Source: Oscillospiraceae bacterium (GTDB lineage Bacteria > Bacillota > Clostridia > Oscillospirales > Oscillospiraceae). Taken from it: 64,000 nucleotides of DNA. Each line of letters begins with the position of its first letter. Positions within the stretch are counted from its first letter, which is position 1. Shown piece by piece: positions 25,808 to 34,127 of the stretch. Location: NCBI GenBank assembly GCA_902798545.1, contig CADBWQ010000005.1:48381-112380 (forward strand), given 5' to 3'. Both the position numbers and the translations under genes were made by a program. Under the pieces are notes generated by a model, which had not been told where the DNA came from, ran no database searches, and was given only the letters and a program-made list of their open reading frames with translations.

Positions 25808-25836
25808 TTGCGCGAAAGGGGGAAACCTGATAGAAT
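25808..25836 (+). promoter_or_regulatory. Promoter placed for a leaderless transcript
   Basis: TTGCGC at 25808-25813, a 17-base spacer ending in TGA, and TAGAAT at 25831-25836. The ATG of the GTPase-NYN gene is at 25844, 7 bases after the -10, about where transcription would begin. No Shine-Dalgarno site lies in the normal window. Confidence 0.5.
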
Positions 25837-25843
25837 CTCACGC

Positions 25844-28459
25844 ATGGAACACAGAAAGAGAATCACGCTGAGCATCACGGCCCATGTCGACGCCGGAAAG
25901 ACGACCCTGGCCGAGGCGATGCTCTATGAAGCGGGACAACTGAAAAAACGAGGGCGCGTGGACCACCGGGACTCCAGCCTGGACTATGAGGATTTTGAAC
26001 GGGCGAGGGGAATCACAGCCTTCTCAAAACAGGCGGTTTTCTCTTACGGCAGTACGGACTTCAGCCTGATCGACACGCCGGGACATGCGGATTTGTTCGC
26101 AGAGACGCGGCGTGGCCTGCGCGTACCGGATGCCGCGGTTCTGGTGATCAGCGGGAGTGAGGGAATCCAAGCGGACACCGGCCTGCTCTGGGAACTTCTG
26201 GAGCGGCAGCGGCTTCCAACCTGGATTTTTGTCTCCAAGATGGATCTGATCGACGGTGACCGGAAAAAGCTGCTGGGAGATTTACAGCAGAGACTATCCG
26301 ATGGCGTGACTGACTTCACGTCTGCGCGGGAACAAGTGGATGAGAGTGCGGCCGAGCTGGACGAGAGCTGCATGAATGAGTACCTGGAACGAGGAAGTGT
26401 TTCGGACAATGCACTCTCCGGGGCGATTGCCGCGAGGCATATTTTCCCGTGCTTTTTCGGCTCCGGCCTTCGACAGGAGGGGGTCCGGGAATTCCTGGAA
26501 GCACTGGATCGCTGGACAGAGAGTCCCGCTTGGCCGGAGATCTTCTCGGCACTCTGCTACAAGATCAGCCGGGATCCGCGCGGACAGCGTATGACACAGG
26601 TGAAGATTACCGGCGGCCGTCTTTCCGTCCGGGATTCGGTTCAATACTGTACGGGTGGCGGTACCTGCAAGGAGGAAAAAGTCACCGGGATCCGGATCTA
26701 TTCCGGCGCGCGCTTTGAAACGGCGGAGACTGTGGAGGCCGGACAGGTCTGCAGCCTGTTGGGCCTCACGGAGACTTCGGCAGGAGCGGTTCTTGGTGAG
26801 GAGGCAGTATTGCGAACCGAGAATATGGAGACCGTGCGGCGCTACGGCCTGCACTTTGAAACCAGGCAGGATCCGGTGGTGCTCCTCGCACAGCTAAGCC
26901 AGCTCAGCGAGGAACTCCCGGAGCTGCAGCCAATCAGCGATGGAACGCGGGCCAGTGTCTGCCTCACCGGAAAAATCCAGGGAGAGATGCTGAAGGCTCT
27001 GCTGCAGGAACGCTTTGGACTTCAGGCTGAGCTGGAAGAAGGAAAACTGATCTATAAGGAGACGATTGGCAGACGTGCGGAGGGGATCGGCCATTTTGAG
27101 CCTCTGCGCCATTATGCGGAGGTCCATCTGATCCTGGAACCGCTGCCCGCCGGGAGCGGGGTGCAGCTGGAATCGGTATGCCCGGAGGATATGCTGAACC
27201 GCAACTGGCAGAATCTGATTCTGGATGCACTGCGCGGGGAGCGTCTGCCCGGTGTATTGACCGGCTCGGAGCTTACAGATCTGAGAATCTCGCTGGTGAG
27301 CGGACGTACCCACCCCAAGCACACGGAGGGCGGTGATTTCCGCGAGGCCACGAGACGTGCCCTCCGCCAGGGCCTGATGCAGGCGGAGAGCAAACTCCTG
27401 GAACCGATGTACCGCTTCGAACTGAATCTGCCGGCGGAGCATCTCGGCCGGGCCATCAGCGACTTCAGAATTATGCACGCCGAACTGGAGACTCCGGTAC
27501 AACAGGATACCTTCAGCCGACTGAGCGGAGAAGTGCCGGTCAGTGAGTTCGGAGACTATCCGGAGACGCTGCTCTCCTATACCCACGGGCTTGGAAAGGT
27601 TACTGTGCATCCATCCGGCTACCGCCCCTGCCATGATGAAGCACGGGTGCTGGAGGAATCATCATACCAGCCGGAGCGAGATACGGACTGGCCAACAGGG
27701 TCCGTTTTCTGCGCACACGGCGCCGGATTCAATGTCGCATGGCAGCAGGTGCGGGACTACATGCATCTTCCGTCCGCACTGGAAGAGCAGGATCGGCGGG
27801 CCCGGACCGCGATAGCGGTCCACCGCATGCAGCGTATCGACGACCGTGAACTGGAAGAGATCATGCTCCGGGAATTCGGTCCGATCCGACGCCGGTCCGA
27901 CGGCCCGCGGATCAATGCTGCCCCGGCAGGAAATACACCGAGAGTAACAGAAAATGCGGCAGATGCCATCCGCACCGTTATCATCGACGGATACAACTTT
28001 ATTTTTTCCGAACCGGAGCTTCGTGATCTGGCTCGGGACAGCCTTGCAACAGCCCGGGAACACCTCATGGATCGCCTCGCCAGTTACTGCGGCTTTACCG
28101 GACAGAACGGAGTGGTCGTTTTCGACGGCTTTCGGACCGCCGGGAATCCCGGCTCCCGCTCCGATCATGCGAATATCCATGTCGTTTATACCCCGGAGGG
28201 AGAGACGGCGGATGCCTATATCGAACGTCTTGCTTCAGAAATCGGAAAAAACGACAGAGTATCGATCATCACCGGGGACACAATGATCCGCATTTCAGCC
28301 ATGCGTTCCGGCGTCCTCCGGGTGTCGCCGGAGGAGTTCATGTTGGAGCTAGAGGATGCGGAAAAGCAGCTCGGCGACATCCTGACCAGGAGTAATTTCC
28401 TGGCGCATAAGACCCGTGGAGAGGATGCGGTGAAAGAAGAAAGAAGGAAACAGATATGA
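25844..28459 (+). CDS. TetM/EF-G-like ribosome GTPase fused to YacP/Rae1-type NYN nuclease
   Basis: An 871-residue protein. Residues 1-650 or so follow the ribosomal-protection (TetM/TetO) and EF-G plan: G1 AHVDAGKTT at 13-21, switch RGIT at 55-58, G3 DTPGH at 77-81, G4 SKMD at 131-134 (the usual Asn is Ser), then domains II to V. Residues about 708-871 form a separate NYN domain starting VIIDGYNFIFSEPEL, with VVFDGFR, ETADAYIERL and ITGDTMIR, closely matching the layout of YacP/Rae1, the A-site mRNA endonuclease of Bacillus. The chain is continuous with no stop. Met 25844 is chosen by homology; upstream TTG codons add a poor extension. It overlaps pepT by 4 bases. It could rescue or police stalled ribosomes; tetracycline resistance is possible but not shown. 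Confidence 0.85.
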   Translation: MEHRKRITLSITAHVDAGKTTLAEAMLYEAGQLKKRGRVDHRDSSLDYEDFERARGITAFSKQAVFSYGSTDFSLIDTPGHADLFAETRRGLRVPDAAVLVISGSEGIQADTGLLWELLERQRLPTWIFVSKMDLIDGDRKKLLGDLQQRLSDGVTDFTSAREQVDESAAELDESCMNEYLERGSVSDNALSGAIAARHIFPCFFGSGLRQEGVREFLEALDRWTESPAWPEIFSALCYKISRDPRGQRMTQVKITGGRLSVRDSVQYCTGGGTCKEEKVTGIRIYSGARFETAETVEAGQVCSLLGLTETSAGAVLGEEAVLRTENMETVRRYGLHFETRQDPVVLLAQLSQLSEELPELQPISDGTRASVCLTGKIQGEMLKALLQERFGLQAELEEGKLIYKETIGRRAEGIGHFEPLRHYAEVHLILEPLPAGSGVQLESVCPEDMLNRNWQNLILDALRGERLPGVLTGSELTDLRISLVSGRTHPKHTEGGDFREATRRALRQGLMQAESKLLEPMYRFELNLPAEHLGRAISDFRIMHAELETPVQQDTFSRLSGEVPVSEFGDYPETLLSYTHGLGKVTVHPSGYRPCHDEARVLEESSYQPERDTDWPTGSVFCAHGAGFNVAWQQVRDYMHLPSALEEQDRRARTAIAVHRMQRIDDRELEEIMLREFGPIRRRSDGPRINAAPAGNTPRVTENAADAIRTVIIDGYNFIFSEPELRDLARDSLATAREHLMDRLASYCGFTGQNGVVVFDGFRTAGNPGSRSDHANIHVVYTPEGETADAYIERLASEIGKNDRVSIITGDTMIRISAMRSGVLRVSPEEFMLELEDAEKQLGDILTRSNFLAHKTRGEDAVKEERRKQI

Positions 28460-29670
28460 GAGCATATGAGAGATTGATTCAGTATGTACAGATCCATACT
28501 TCCAGCAGGGAAGATACGGAACAGACCCCCTCGACAGAGCGGCAGTTCGACCTGAGCCATATCCTGGAAGCGGAGATGAAGGCGCTTGGCTTCCAAGGGG
28601 TCTGTGTGGATGAGCATGCCTATGTCTATGGCACGGTCCCTGCGACGCCGGGGCTGGAAAACAGGCCCTGCATTGCCCTGATCGCCCACCTGGACACCAT
28701 CCCGGATGAGGACTTCCCGGGAGAGAACGTAAAACCGCAGCTGGTCCGGGAGTATGACGGAGAAGCGATCCGCCTCGGAGAGACAGGGAGAATTCTTTCT
28801 CCGGAGCAGTTCCCCGACCTGAGGGCACTGAAAGGCCATACTCTTATCACCACCGACGGTACCACGGTCCTCGGAGCGGATGATAAGGCCGGTATCTCGG
28901 AGATCCTGACCGCCTGTGAGGAGATCATGGCGGAGAATCTCCCGCACGGACCCATCGCGGTCTGCTTTACCCCGGATGAGGAGATCGGTCACGGTGCCGC
29001 ACTGCTCGATCTGGAGCGGCTGGGGGCGGATTTCGCCTTCACTGTAGACGGCGGAGATCCCGCAGAGGTGAATTACGAGACCTTTAATGCCGCGGCTGTG
29101 ACGGTCTGTTTCCACGGAGTGAATGTACACCCCGGAGATGCAAAGAATAAAATGCGCAACGCCGCTCTCCTGGCAATGGAGTTCGAGGCATTGCTTCCAG
29201 CGGCCGAGCGCCCGGAGAGAACGGAAGGATATGAAGGCTTTTTCCACCTGATCTCAATGAAAGGCGGCGTGGAAGAGGCAGAGCTCAGCTATATTGTTCG
29301 CGACCATGACGCTGCCCGCTTTGAGGCACGCAAGAAGATCATGTGCCAGGCGGCAAAATTCCTGAATGAACAATATGGCGAAAATACAGTGGAACTGAAG
29401 ATCCGGGAACAGTACCGCAATATGGCCGAGGTCCTGAACCGGCATAAAGACATCGTCGAACTCGCCGATTCCGCCCTGCGAAAAGCCGGCCTGGAACCCA
29501 GACATGTTCCGATCCGTGGAGGAACAGACGGATCCCAGCTTTCCGAACGCGGGCTGCCCTGCCCGAACCTGGGAACCGGCGGCGCCTGCTTCCATGGCCC
29601 CTATGAGCATATCTCCGTGGAGAACATGGACCTCATGGTGAGGGTACTGAAAAATCTGGCCTGCGCCTGA
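28456..29670 (+). CDS. pepT: Peptidase T (tripeptide aminopeptidase)
   Basis: A 404-residue cytoplasmic M20B metallopeptidase that releases N-terminal residues from tripeptides using two zinc ions. Seen are the metal ligand region IAHLDTIPDED near residue 77, GADDKAGISEIL near 142, CFTPDEEIGHG near 175 with catalytic glutamates, the VDGGDPAE stretch, and a late histidine (CFHGPYEH). It is coupled by a 4-base overlap to the GTPase-NYN gene, so peptide breakdown and ribosome handling may be co-expressed, and a hairpin terminator follows. Confidence 0.95.
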   Translation: MRAYERLIQYVQIHTSSREDTEQTPSTERQFDLSHILEAEMKALGFQGVCVDEHAYVYGTVPATPGLENRPCIALIAHLDTIPDEDFPGENVKPQLVREYDGEAIRLGETGRILSPEQFPDLRALKGHTLITTDGTTVLGADDKAGISEILTACEEIMAENLPHGPIAVCFTPDEEIGHGAALLDLERLGADFAFTVDGGDPAEVNYETFNAAAVTVCFHGVNVHPGDAKNKMRNAALLAMEFEALLPAAERPERTEGYEGFFHLISMKGGVEEAELSYIVRDHDAARFEARKKIMCQAAKFLNEQYGENTVELKIREQYRNMAEVLNRHKDIVELADSALRKAGLEPRHVPIRGGTDGSQLSERGLPCPNLGTGGACFHGPYEHISVENMDLMVRVLKNLACA

Positions 29671-29708
29671 CCTTGCCAGGGCAGCGGTAGATCTGAAAAT
29701 AAATGAGC

Positions 29709-29750
29709 AGCAGCGTACGGCTCCTGTATGGATTGGTACGCTGCTGTTTT
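29709..29750. terminator. Hairpin terminator after pepT
   Basis: AGCAGCGTAC at 29709-29718 pairs with 29736-29745 around a 17-base loop. GTTTT follows on the plus strand, and the minus strand also continues T-rich, so it may serve the convergent gene too. Confidence 0.65.
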
Positions 29751-29828
29751 ATGCTGTTTATTTATGATATTGCCTGCTCTGCCATCCGCCCCACTGATTA
29801 TGCAGGGGAGGAGAAAACAGAGAGTGAA

Positions 29829-30848
29829 TCAGCCCTGCCAGACCTTGTCGGAGGTGATGTCCCTGAGGCTCGCGGCGCCGCACATGGTCATCGTGCTCTT
29901 CAGTTCGCCGATGATCTTGTCCATGTAGATGCGGTAGCCCTCCTCGCCGGCACCATAGATTGCCGTGAGGACCGGACGGCCGATCAGCACGCCATCCGCC
30001 CCCAGCGCCAGAGCGCGGAACACATCCACACCGGAGCGGATACCGCCGTCGACCAGGATGGTGAGCTTTCCTTTGACCTGCCTGACAATAGAAGGAAGCA
30101 CCTCCGCCGTGGAGGGAACGCCGCCCTGGACGCGCCCGCCGTGGTTTGAGACAACGATGGCCGCGGCGCCCGCATCGACAGCCTTCTGCGCTCCGGCGGG
30201 AGTCATGATGCCTTTGATGACAAAAGGCATCTTGGCATAGCGGATGATTTCGCCCATCTCTTCCACCGACTTGCTGCCGGCGTTGGGATTCATGGCCTTC
30301 AGGAAGGGGAGCCCGGCACCGTCGACGTCCATCGCCGCGGCGAAAATGCCGTTGGCGTTCAGAATGTCCAGTTTCTCAAAGACGGCTTCCTTGTTCCAGG
30401 GCTTGATGGTGGGGATGCCGACACCGCCGACCTTGATCATATCCTGCACGGAGGCCTTCATGATCTCCGGATTTACACCGTCCCCTGTCATTGCCAGCAA
30501 ACCATATTCATAGGCTGCTTTGATCAGAATGGTGTTATAGGCGATATCGTTGTATTTGGATCCATAATGCAGATCAATCGCACCCAGCGGGGCCATGAAG
30601 ATCGGTGCAGTGAACCGCCGACCGAACATCTCAAAGGAGACGTCCGGATCCGCGTTGGGACACAGGGTGTCCATATTAACGCAGATCTCCTGCCACTTGT
30701 CATAGTTGCGGGCGGCAACATTTCCGGGAACCTTGCTCCCGGGACCGGGCATGGAGTTTGCACAGGCGCGCCCGTTGCAGACAGGGCAGGCCTTACAGTA
30801 GGGGCCGACGCAGTCACGCGCGGCGGCGAGTACTTCATTGTAATTCAT
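29829..30848 (-). CDS. FMN-dependent alpha-hydroxy-acid oxidase/dehydrogenase-like protein with cysteine motif
   Basis: A 339-residue TIM-barrel flavoprotein of the lactate oxidase/glycolate oxidase group. The active-site SNHGGR histidine/arginine is near residue 233, and the FMN phosphate-binding DGGIRSGVDV and GADGVLIGRP come later. The family oxidises a 2-hydroxy acid such as lactate. Unlike aerobic members it starts with a cluster at Cys13, Cys18, Cys21, Cys24 and Cys29 that could hold an Fe-S centre or zinc, fitting an anaerobic electron acceptor. It lies 71 bases after the radical SAM gene on the same strand, so probably one operon. Confidence 0.82.
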   Translation of the reverse strand: MNYNEVLAAARDCVGPYCKACPVCNGRACANSMPGPGSKVPGNVAARNYDKWQEICVNMDTLCPNADPDVSFEMFGRRFTAPIFMAPLGAIDLHYGSKYNDIAYNTILIKAAYEYGLLAMTGDGVNPEIMKASVQDMIKVGGVGIPTIKPWNKEAVFEKLDILNANGIFAAAMDVDGAGLPFLKAMNPNAGSKSVEEMGEIIRYAKMPFVIKGIMTPAGAQKAVDAGAAAIVVSNHGGRVQGGVPSTAEVLPSIVRQVKGKLTILVDGGIRSGVDVFRALALGADGVLIGRPVLTAIYGAGEEGYRIYMDKIIGELKSTMTMCGAASLRDITSDKVWQG

Positions 30849-30919
30849 AATACCACCTCAGGATAGATTTGAGAGTTCTCTGAGCGAGATCTGTCATCTG
30901 CATTATCATGCATCACAGA

Positions 30920-31813
30920 TCAAAAGTCAAGCCCGCTTCCGTCAAAAAGCGGAATACTCTCATCACCGACGGAACTGAGCTCCTGCCAGAATCCGTCCTG
31001 GAGACGCCGGACGTGCATATAATGGATCAGATTTGCGTTTTCATCCGCTGTGACCGGCCGCATGAGCTCTGGATATCTCTCCAGTCCGGGCATGGGGGTA
31101 TACTGGCTCATCAGCGAGAAGAGAACACTCCCGGCAGGGAACGTATCCGCCACGTAGTCGATGATGTCCATGCTCTCCGCTGCATGCTCCGGCAGAATCA
31201 GGTGACGGATCAGCACGCCGCTCTGCAGCAGACCGTCTCCGTCCAGTTGATAGGAACCACGCTGACGGAACATTTCCCCGATGGCGGCTTTGGCCGCTTC
31301 GGGATAATCCGCCGCTGCGGAGTAACGCCGGGCTGTCTCAGCGGACAGATACTTCAGATCCGGCAGATAGACCTGCACCAGGCCATCCAGAAGTCTCAAC
31401 GTCTCAACGCTCTCGTAGGCAGAGCTGTTCCAGACCACGGGCACGCCGAGATCCACGCCGGCCAGCGCCTCCGCAATTACCCGCGTGAAGTGGGTCGGTG
31501 TTACCAGCTCAATGTTATGAACGCCCTCGTCACGAAGGTGAAGCATCACGTCGCGAAGCTCCGGAACAGACAGCGTTTTTCCGACGCTGGAACGGCTGAT
31601 CTCACGATTCTGGCAGAAGACGCAGCGCAGATTGCATCCGGAGAAGAAAATAGTACCGGCACCCCGGACTCCGCTGATACAGGGCTCTTCACCATAATGC
31701 GGCGCGGCGCGCACAACCCGCGGCAGCAGAGGACTGAGACATACACCTCCGGCCGAGGTATCCGTGCGCGGGGCATCACAGTGCCGGGGACAATCTCGGC
31801 AGAGTGGATTCAT
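30920..31813 (-). CDS. PflX-like radical SAM protein (COG1313 type)
   Basis: From ATG 31813 (GGGAGG site) this is 297 residues. It opens with a cysteine set CRDCPRHC and a later Cys, then the radical SAM CxxxCxxC as CNLRCVFC near residue 60, inside a TIM-barrel-like domain. The order matches PflX/COG1313, relatives of pyruvate formate-lyase activating enzymes whose substrate is unknown. No glycyl radical enzyme gene adjoins it. It is the first gene of a minus-strand pair with the FMN protein and has a clear promoter. Confidence 0.82.
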   Translation of the reverse strand: MNPLCRDCPRHCDAPRTDTSAGGVCLSPLLPRVVRAAPHYGEEPCISGVRGAGTIFFSGCNLRCVFCQNREISRSSVGKTLSVPELRDVMLHLRDEGVHNIELVTPTHFTRVIAEALAGVDLGVPVVWNSSAYESVETLRLLDGLVQVYLPDLKYLSAETARRYSAAADYPEAAKAAIGEMFRQRGSYQLDGDGLLQSGVLIRHLILPEHAAESMDIIDYVADTFPAGSVLFSLMSQYTPMPGLERYPELMRPVTADENANLIHYMHVRRLQDGFWQELSSVGDESIPLFDGSGLDF

Positions 31814-31882
31814 AGGAACCTCCCTCAGACAGAAAATGGAACACATGGGCAAAATGACAAAAAAATATTCTTGCCGAAAGCA

Positions 31883-31911
31883 ATTATACGCCGGTTTTGT
31901 ACATTATGCAA
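31883..31911 (-). promoter_or_regulatory. Promoter of the radical SAM gene
   Basis: On the minus strand TTGCAT (31911-31906) and TATAAT (31888-31883) are separated by 17 bases. It is divergent from the pgk promoter region. Confidence 0.75.
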
Positions 31912-31939
31912 GAATCGAAGAAAAGTTAGAAATAACAGT

Positions 31940-31966
31940 ACATTTTTCCGAAAAATGTGATAAAAT
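31940..31966 (+). promoter_or_regulatory. Palindromic operator and -10 of the glycolytic operon
   Basis: ACATTTTTCCGAAAAATGT at 31940-31958 is a perfect 9-base inverted repeat around one base, followed two bases later by a TAAAAT -10 at 31961-31966. The -35 would overlap the palindrome. A repressor here would control pgk, tpiA, gpmI and probably the kinase after them. Confidence 0.6.
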
Positions 31967-32041
31967 ACAATCGAAAAGCAACCAAACCAGCAATATTTCC
32001 TATTCCTATATTTTCATTCATTTGATTCAGGAGGTCACAAA

Positions 32042-33232
32042 ATGAATTACAACAAGAAAACCATTTATGACGTTGACGTCAAGGGCAAGAAAGTCCTGCT
32101 CCGCTGTGACTTTAACGTTCCCCAGAACAAGGAGACCGGTGAGATCACCAGCAACAAGCGTATTGTTGCCGCCATCCCCACCATCCGCTACCTGCTTGAT
32201 CATGGCGCGGCTGTCATTGCCTGCTCCCACCTGGGCAAGCCCAAGGGAGAGTGGAAGACCAAGCTCACCCTTGCACCTGTAGCCAAGCGCCTGTCTGAAC
32301 TCCTCGGCCAGGAGGTCATTTTTGCCACTGATATTATCGGGGAAGACGCTCATGCCAAAGCCGCGGCTCTGCAGCCTGGCCAGATCATGCTGCTTGAGAA
32401 TCTGCGCTTCGACATTCGCGAGGAGAAGAATGGAGCTGACTTCGCGAAGGCGCTGGCCGACATGGCAGAGATCTTCGTCTCCGATGCCTTCGGAACCGTA
32501 CACCGCGCTCACGCTTCCACCGCCGGCGTCGCCGCCTATCTTCCTGCCTATTCCGGCCTGCTGGTCGACAAGGAACTGAGCATCATGGGCAAGGCACTTG
32601 ATGATCCGAAGCGCCCCTTTGTCGCTGTTCTCGGCGGGGCGAAGGTTTCCGACAAGATTGCCGTCATCAACAATCTGCTTGAGAAGGCCGACACCATCAT
32701 CATCGGCGGCGGCATGGCCTATACTTTCCTGAAGGCCCAGGGAAAGGAAATCGGCAAGTCCCTTCTCGAAGAGGACAGACTCGACTATGCCCGTGAGATG
32801 ATCCAGAAGGCTGCTGACAAGGGCGTGAAGTTCCTGCTGCCGGTCGATCATCTCTGTGCTGCCGAGTTCTCCGCTGATGCAGAGCCGGTCCTGGCTGAGG
32901 GCGATATCCCCGCTGACCTCATGGGCATGGACATCGGTCCCAAGACTGCAGAACTCTATGCCGCGGCCGTAAAGGGTGCCGGAACCATCGTGTGGAACGG
33001 ACCCATGGGTGTGTTTGAATTTGACGCGTTTGCCGGCGGCACCAAAGCCATGGCCAAGGCACTGGCAGAGTCCGGCGCTGTGACGATCGTCGGCGGCGGC
33101 GACTCCGCTTCCGCGGTTGAAAAGCTCGGCTTTGCCGACAAGGTGACCCATATTTCCACCGGTGGCGGTGCTTCGCTTGAGTTCCTGGAAGGCAAGGAGC
33201 TGCCCGGTGTGGCCTGCCTGCTGGATAAGTAA
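32042..33232 (+). CDS. pgk: Phosphoglycerate kinase
   Basis: Pgk transfers phosphate from 1,3-bisphosphoglycerate to ADP, the first ATP-forming step of lower glycolysis. At 396 residues it is full length. Seen are RCDFNVPQ near residue 21, the substrate-binding HLGKPKG near 62, and the nucleotide-binding GGGDSASA near 353. GAGG precedes the ATG. It heads the run pgk-tpiA-gpmI-tmk behind a palindromic promoter region; its codons look strongly biased, as expected for a highly expressed gene. Confidence 0.97.
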   Translation: MNYNKKTIYDVDVKGKKVLLRCDFNVPQNKETGEITSNKRIVAAIPTIRYLLDHGAAVIACSHLGKPKGEWKTKLTLAPVAKRLSELLGQEVIFATDIIGEDAHAKAAALQPGQIMLLENLRFDIREEKNGADFAKALADMAEIFVSDAFGTVHRAHASTAGVAAYLPAYSGLLVDKELSIMGKALDDPKRPFVAVLGGAKVSDKIAVINNLLEKADTIIIGGGMAYTFLKAQGKEIGKSLLEEDRLDYAREMIQKAADKGVKFLLPVDHLCAAEFSADAEPVLAEGDIPADLMGMDIGPKTAELYAAAVKGAGTIVWNGPMGVFEFDAFAGGTKAMAKALAESGAVTIVGGGDSASAVEKLGFADKVTHISTGGGASLEFLEGKELPGVACLLDK

Positions 33233-33248
33233 GAGCGTGTAAAGCAAT

Positions 33249-33273
33249 TTCTCCCGCCCAGTGGGCGGGAGAA
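33249..33273 (+). repeat. Intercistronic hairpin between pgk and tpiA
   Basis: TTCTCCCGCCC pairs perfectly with 33263-33273 around AGT. No T-run follows, so it is more likely an mRNA processing or stability element, or a partial attenuator, than a terminator. Confidence 0.65.
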
Positions 33274-33348
33274 ACAACAGAAAGCAAGAAACTGTCCGGC
33301 ATGAAGTGTATGATACTGGGCAGTAATCATAAAAAGGAGAATATCAGA

Positions 33349-34122
33349 ATGAACAGAAAGTACCGCAAGACCGTTATCGCCGGTAACTGGAAGATGAACC
33401 AGCTGGCCTCCGGTGTAAAGCCCTTTATCGAAGAGCTCAAAGAGCATATGCCCAAGACGCGCAGCTGTGACGTCGTCCTCTGCACCCCTGCCGTCATGAT
33501 TCCGGCCATGGTGAAGGCGGGAAAGGACTGCCGCGTTGCCGCCGGCGGCGAGGATGTTTCAAAGTTCGAAAAGGGCGCCTATACCGGTGAGATCTCCGCA
33601 GACATGCTTGCAGACGTCGGTGCCAAGTACTGCATCGTCGGCCACTCTGAGCGCAGAGAGTACCATCATGAGAGCGACAGCCTTGTAAACGAGAAGGCCA
33701 AGGCACTGCTCGCAAAGGGCATTGCCCCTATTATCTGCGTCGGCGAGAGCCTGGAGCAGCGTGAGAAGAACCTGACCATGGAGTATATTGCCTATCAGGT
33801 CTGCGCCGCTCTGTCCGGCATTGATGGAACCCAGGTTCGCCGCTGCATCATCGCTTATGAGCCCATCTGGGCCATCGGCACCGGCAAGACCGCTACTGCC
33901 GAACAGGCAGAGGAAGTCTGCTGCGAGATCCGTGCGGTTATCCGCAGACTCTATGGCGCCAGAAGCGCCCGCGCAGTCAGCATTCTGTACGGCGGCAGCA
34001 TGAATGCCAAGAACGCAGCCGAGCTGCTTGCCCAGCCCGATATCGACGGCGGTCTCATCGGCGGTGCTTCCCTGAAGCCGGCTGACTTCGCCACCATTGT
34101 CGCTGCGACTGCTCAGGGCTGA
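33349..34122 (+). CDS. tpiA: Triose-phosphate isomerase
   Basis: TpiA interconverts dihydroxyacetone phosphate and glyceraldehyde 3-phosphate. From ATG 33349 (AAGGAG site) it is 257 residues, normal for the family; the frame opens further upstream but without a ribosome site. The catalytic lysine is in GNWKMN near residue 13, the histidine in GHSERR near 100, and the glutamate in AYEPIWAIGTG near 170. Product of glpK metabolism enters glycolysis here through dihydroxyacetone phosphate. Confidence 0.97.
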   Translation: MNRKYRKTVIAGNWKMNQLASGVKPFIEELKEHMPKTRSCDVVLCTPAVMIPAMVKAGKDCRVAAGGEDVSKFEKGAYTGEISADMLADVGAKYCIVGHSERREYHHESDSLVNEKAKALLAKGIAPIICVGESLEQREKNLTMEYIAYQVCAALSGIDGTQVRRCIIAYEPIWAIGTGKTATAEQAEEVCCEIRAVIRRLYGARSARAVSILYGGSMNAKNAAELLAQPDIDGGLIGGASLKPADFATIVAATAQG

Positions 34123-34127
34123 ACGGT

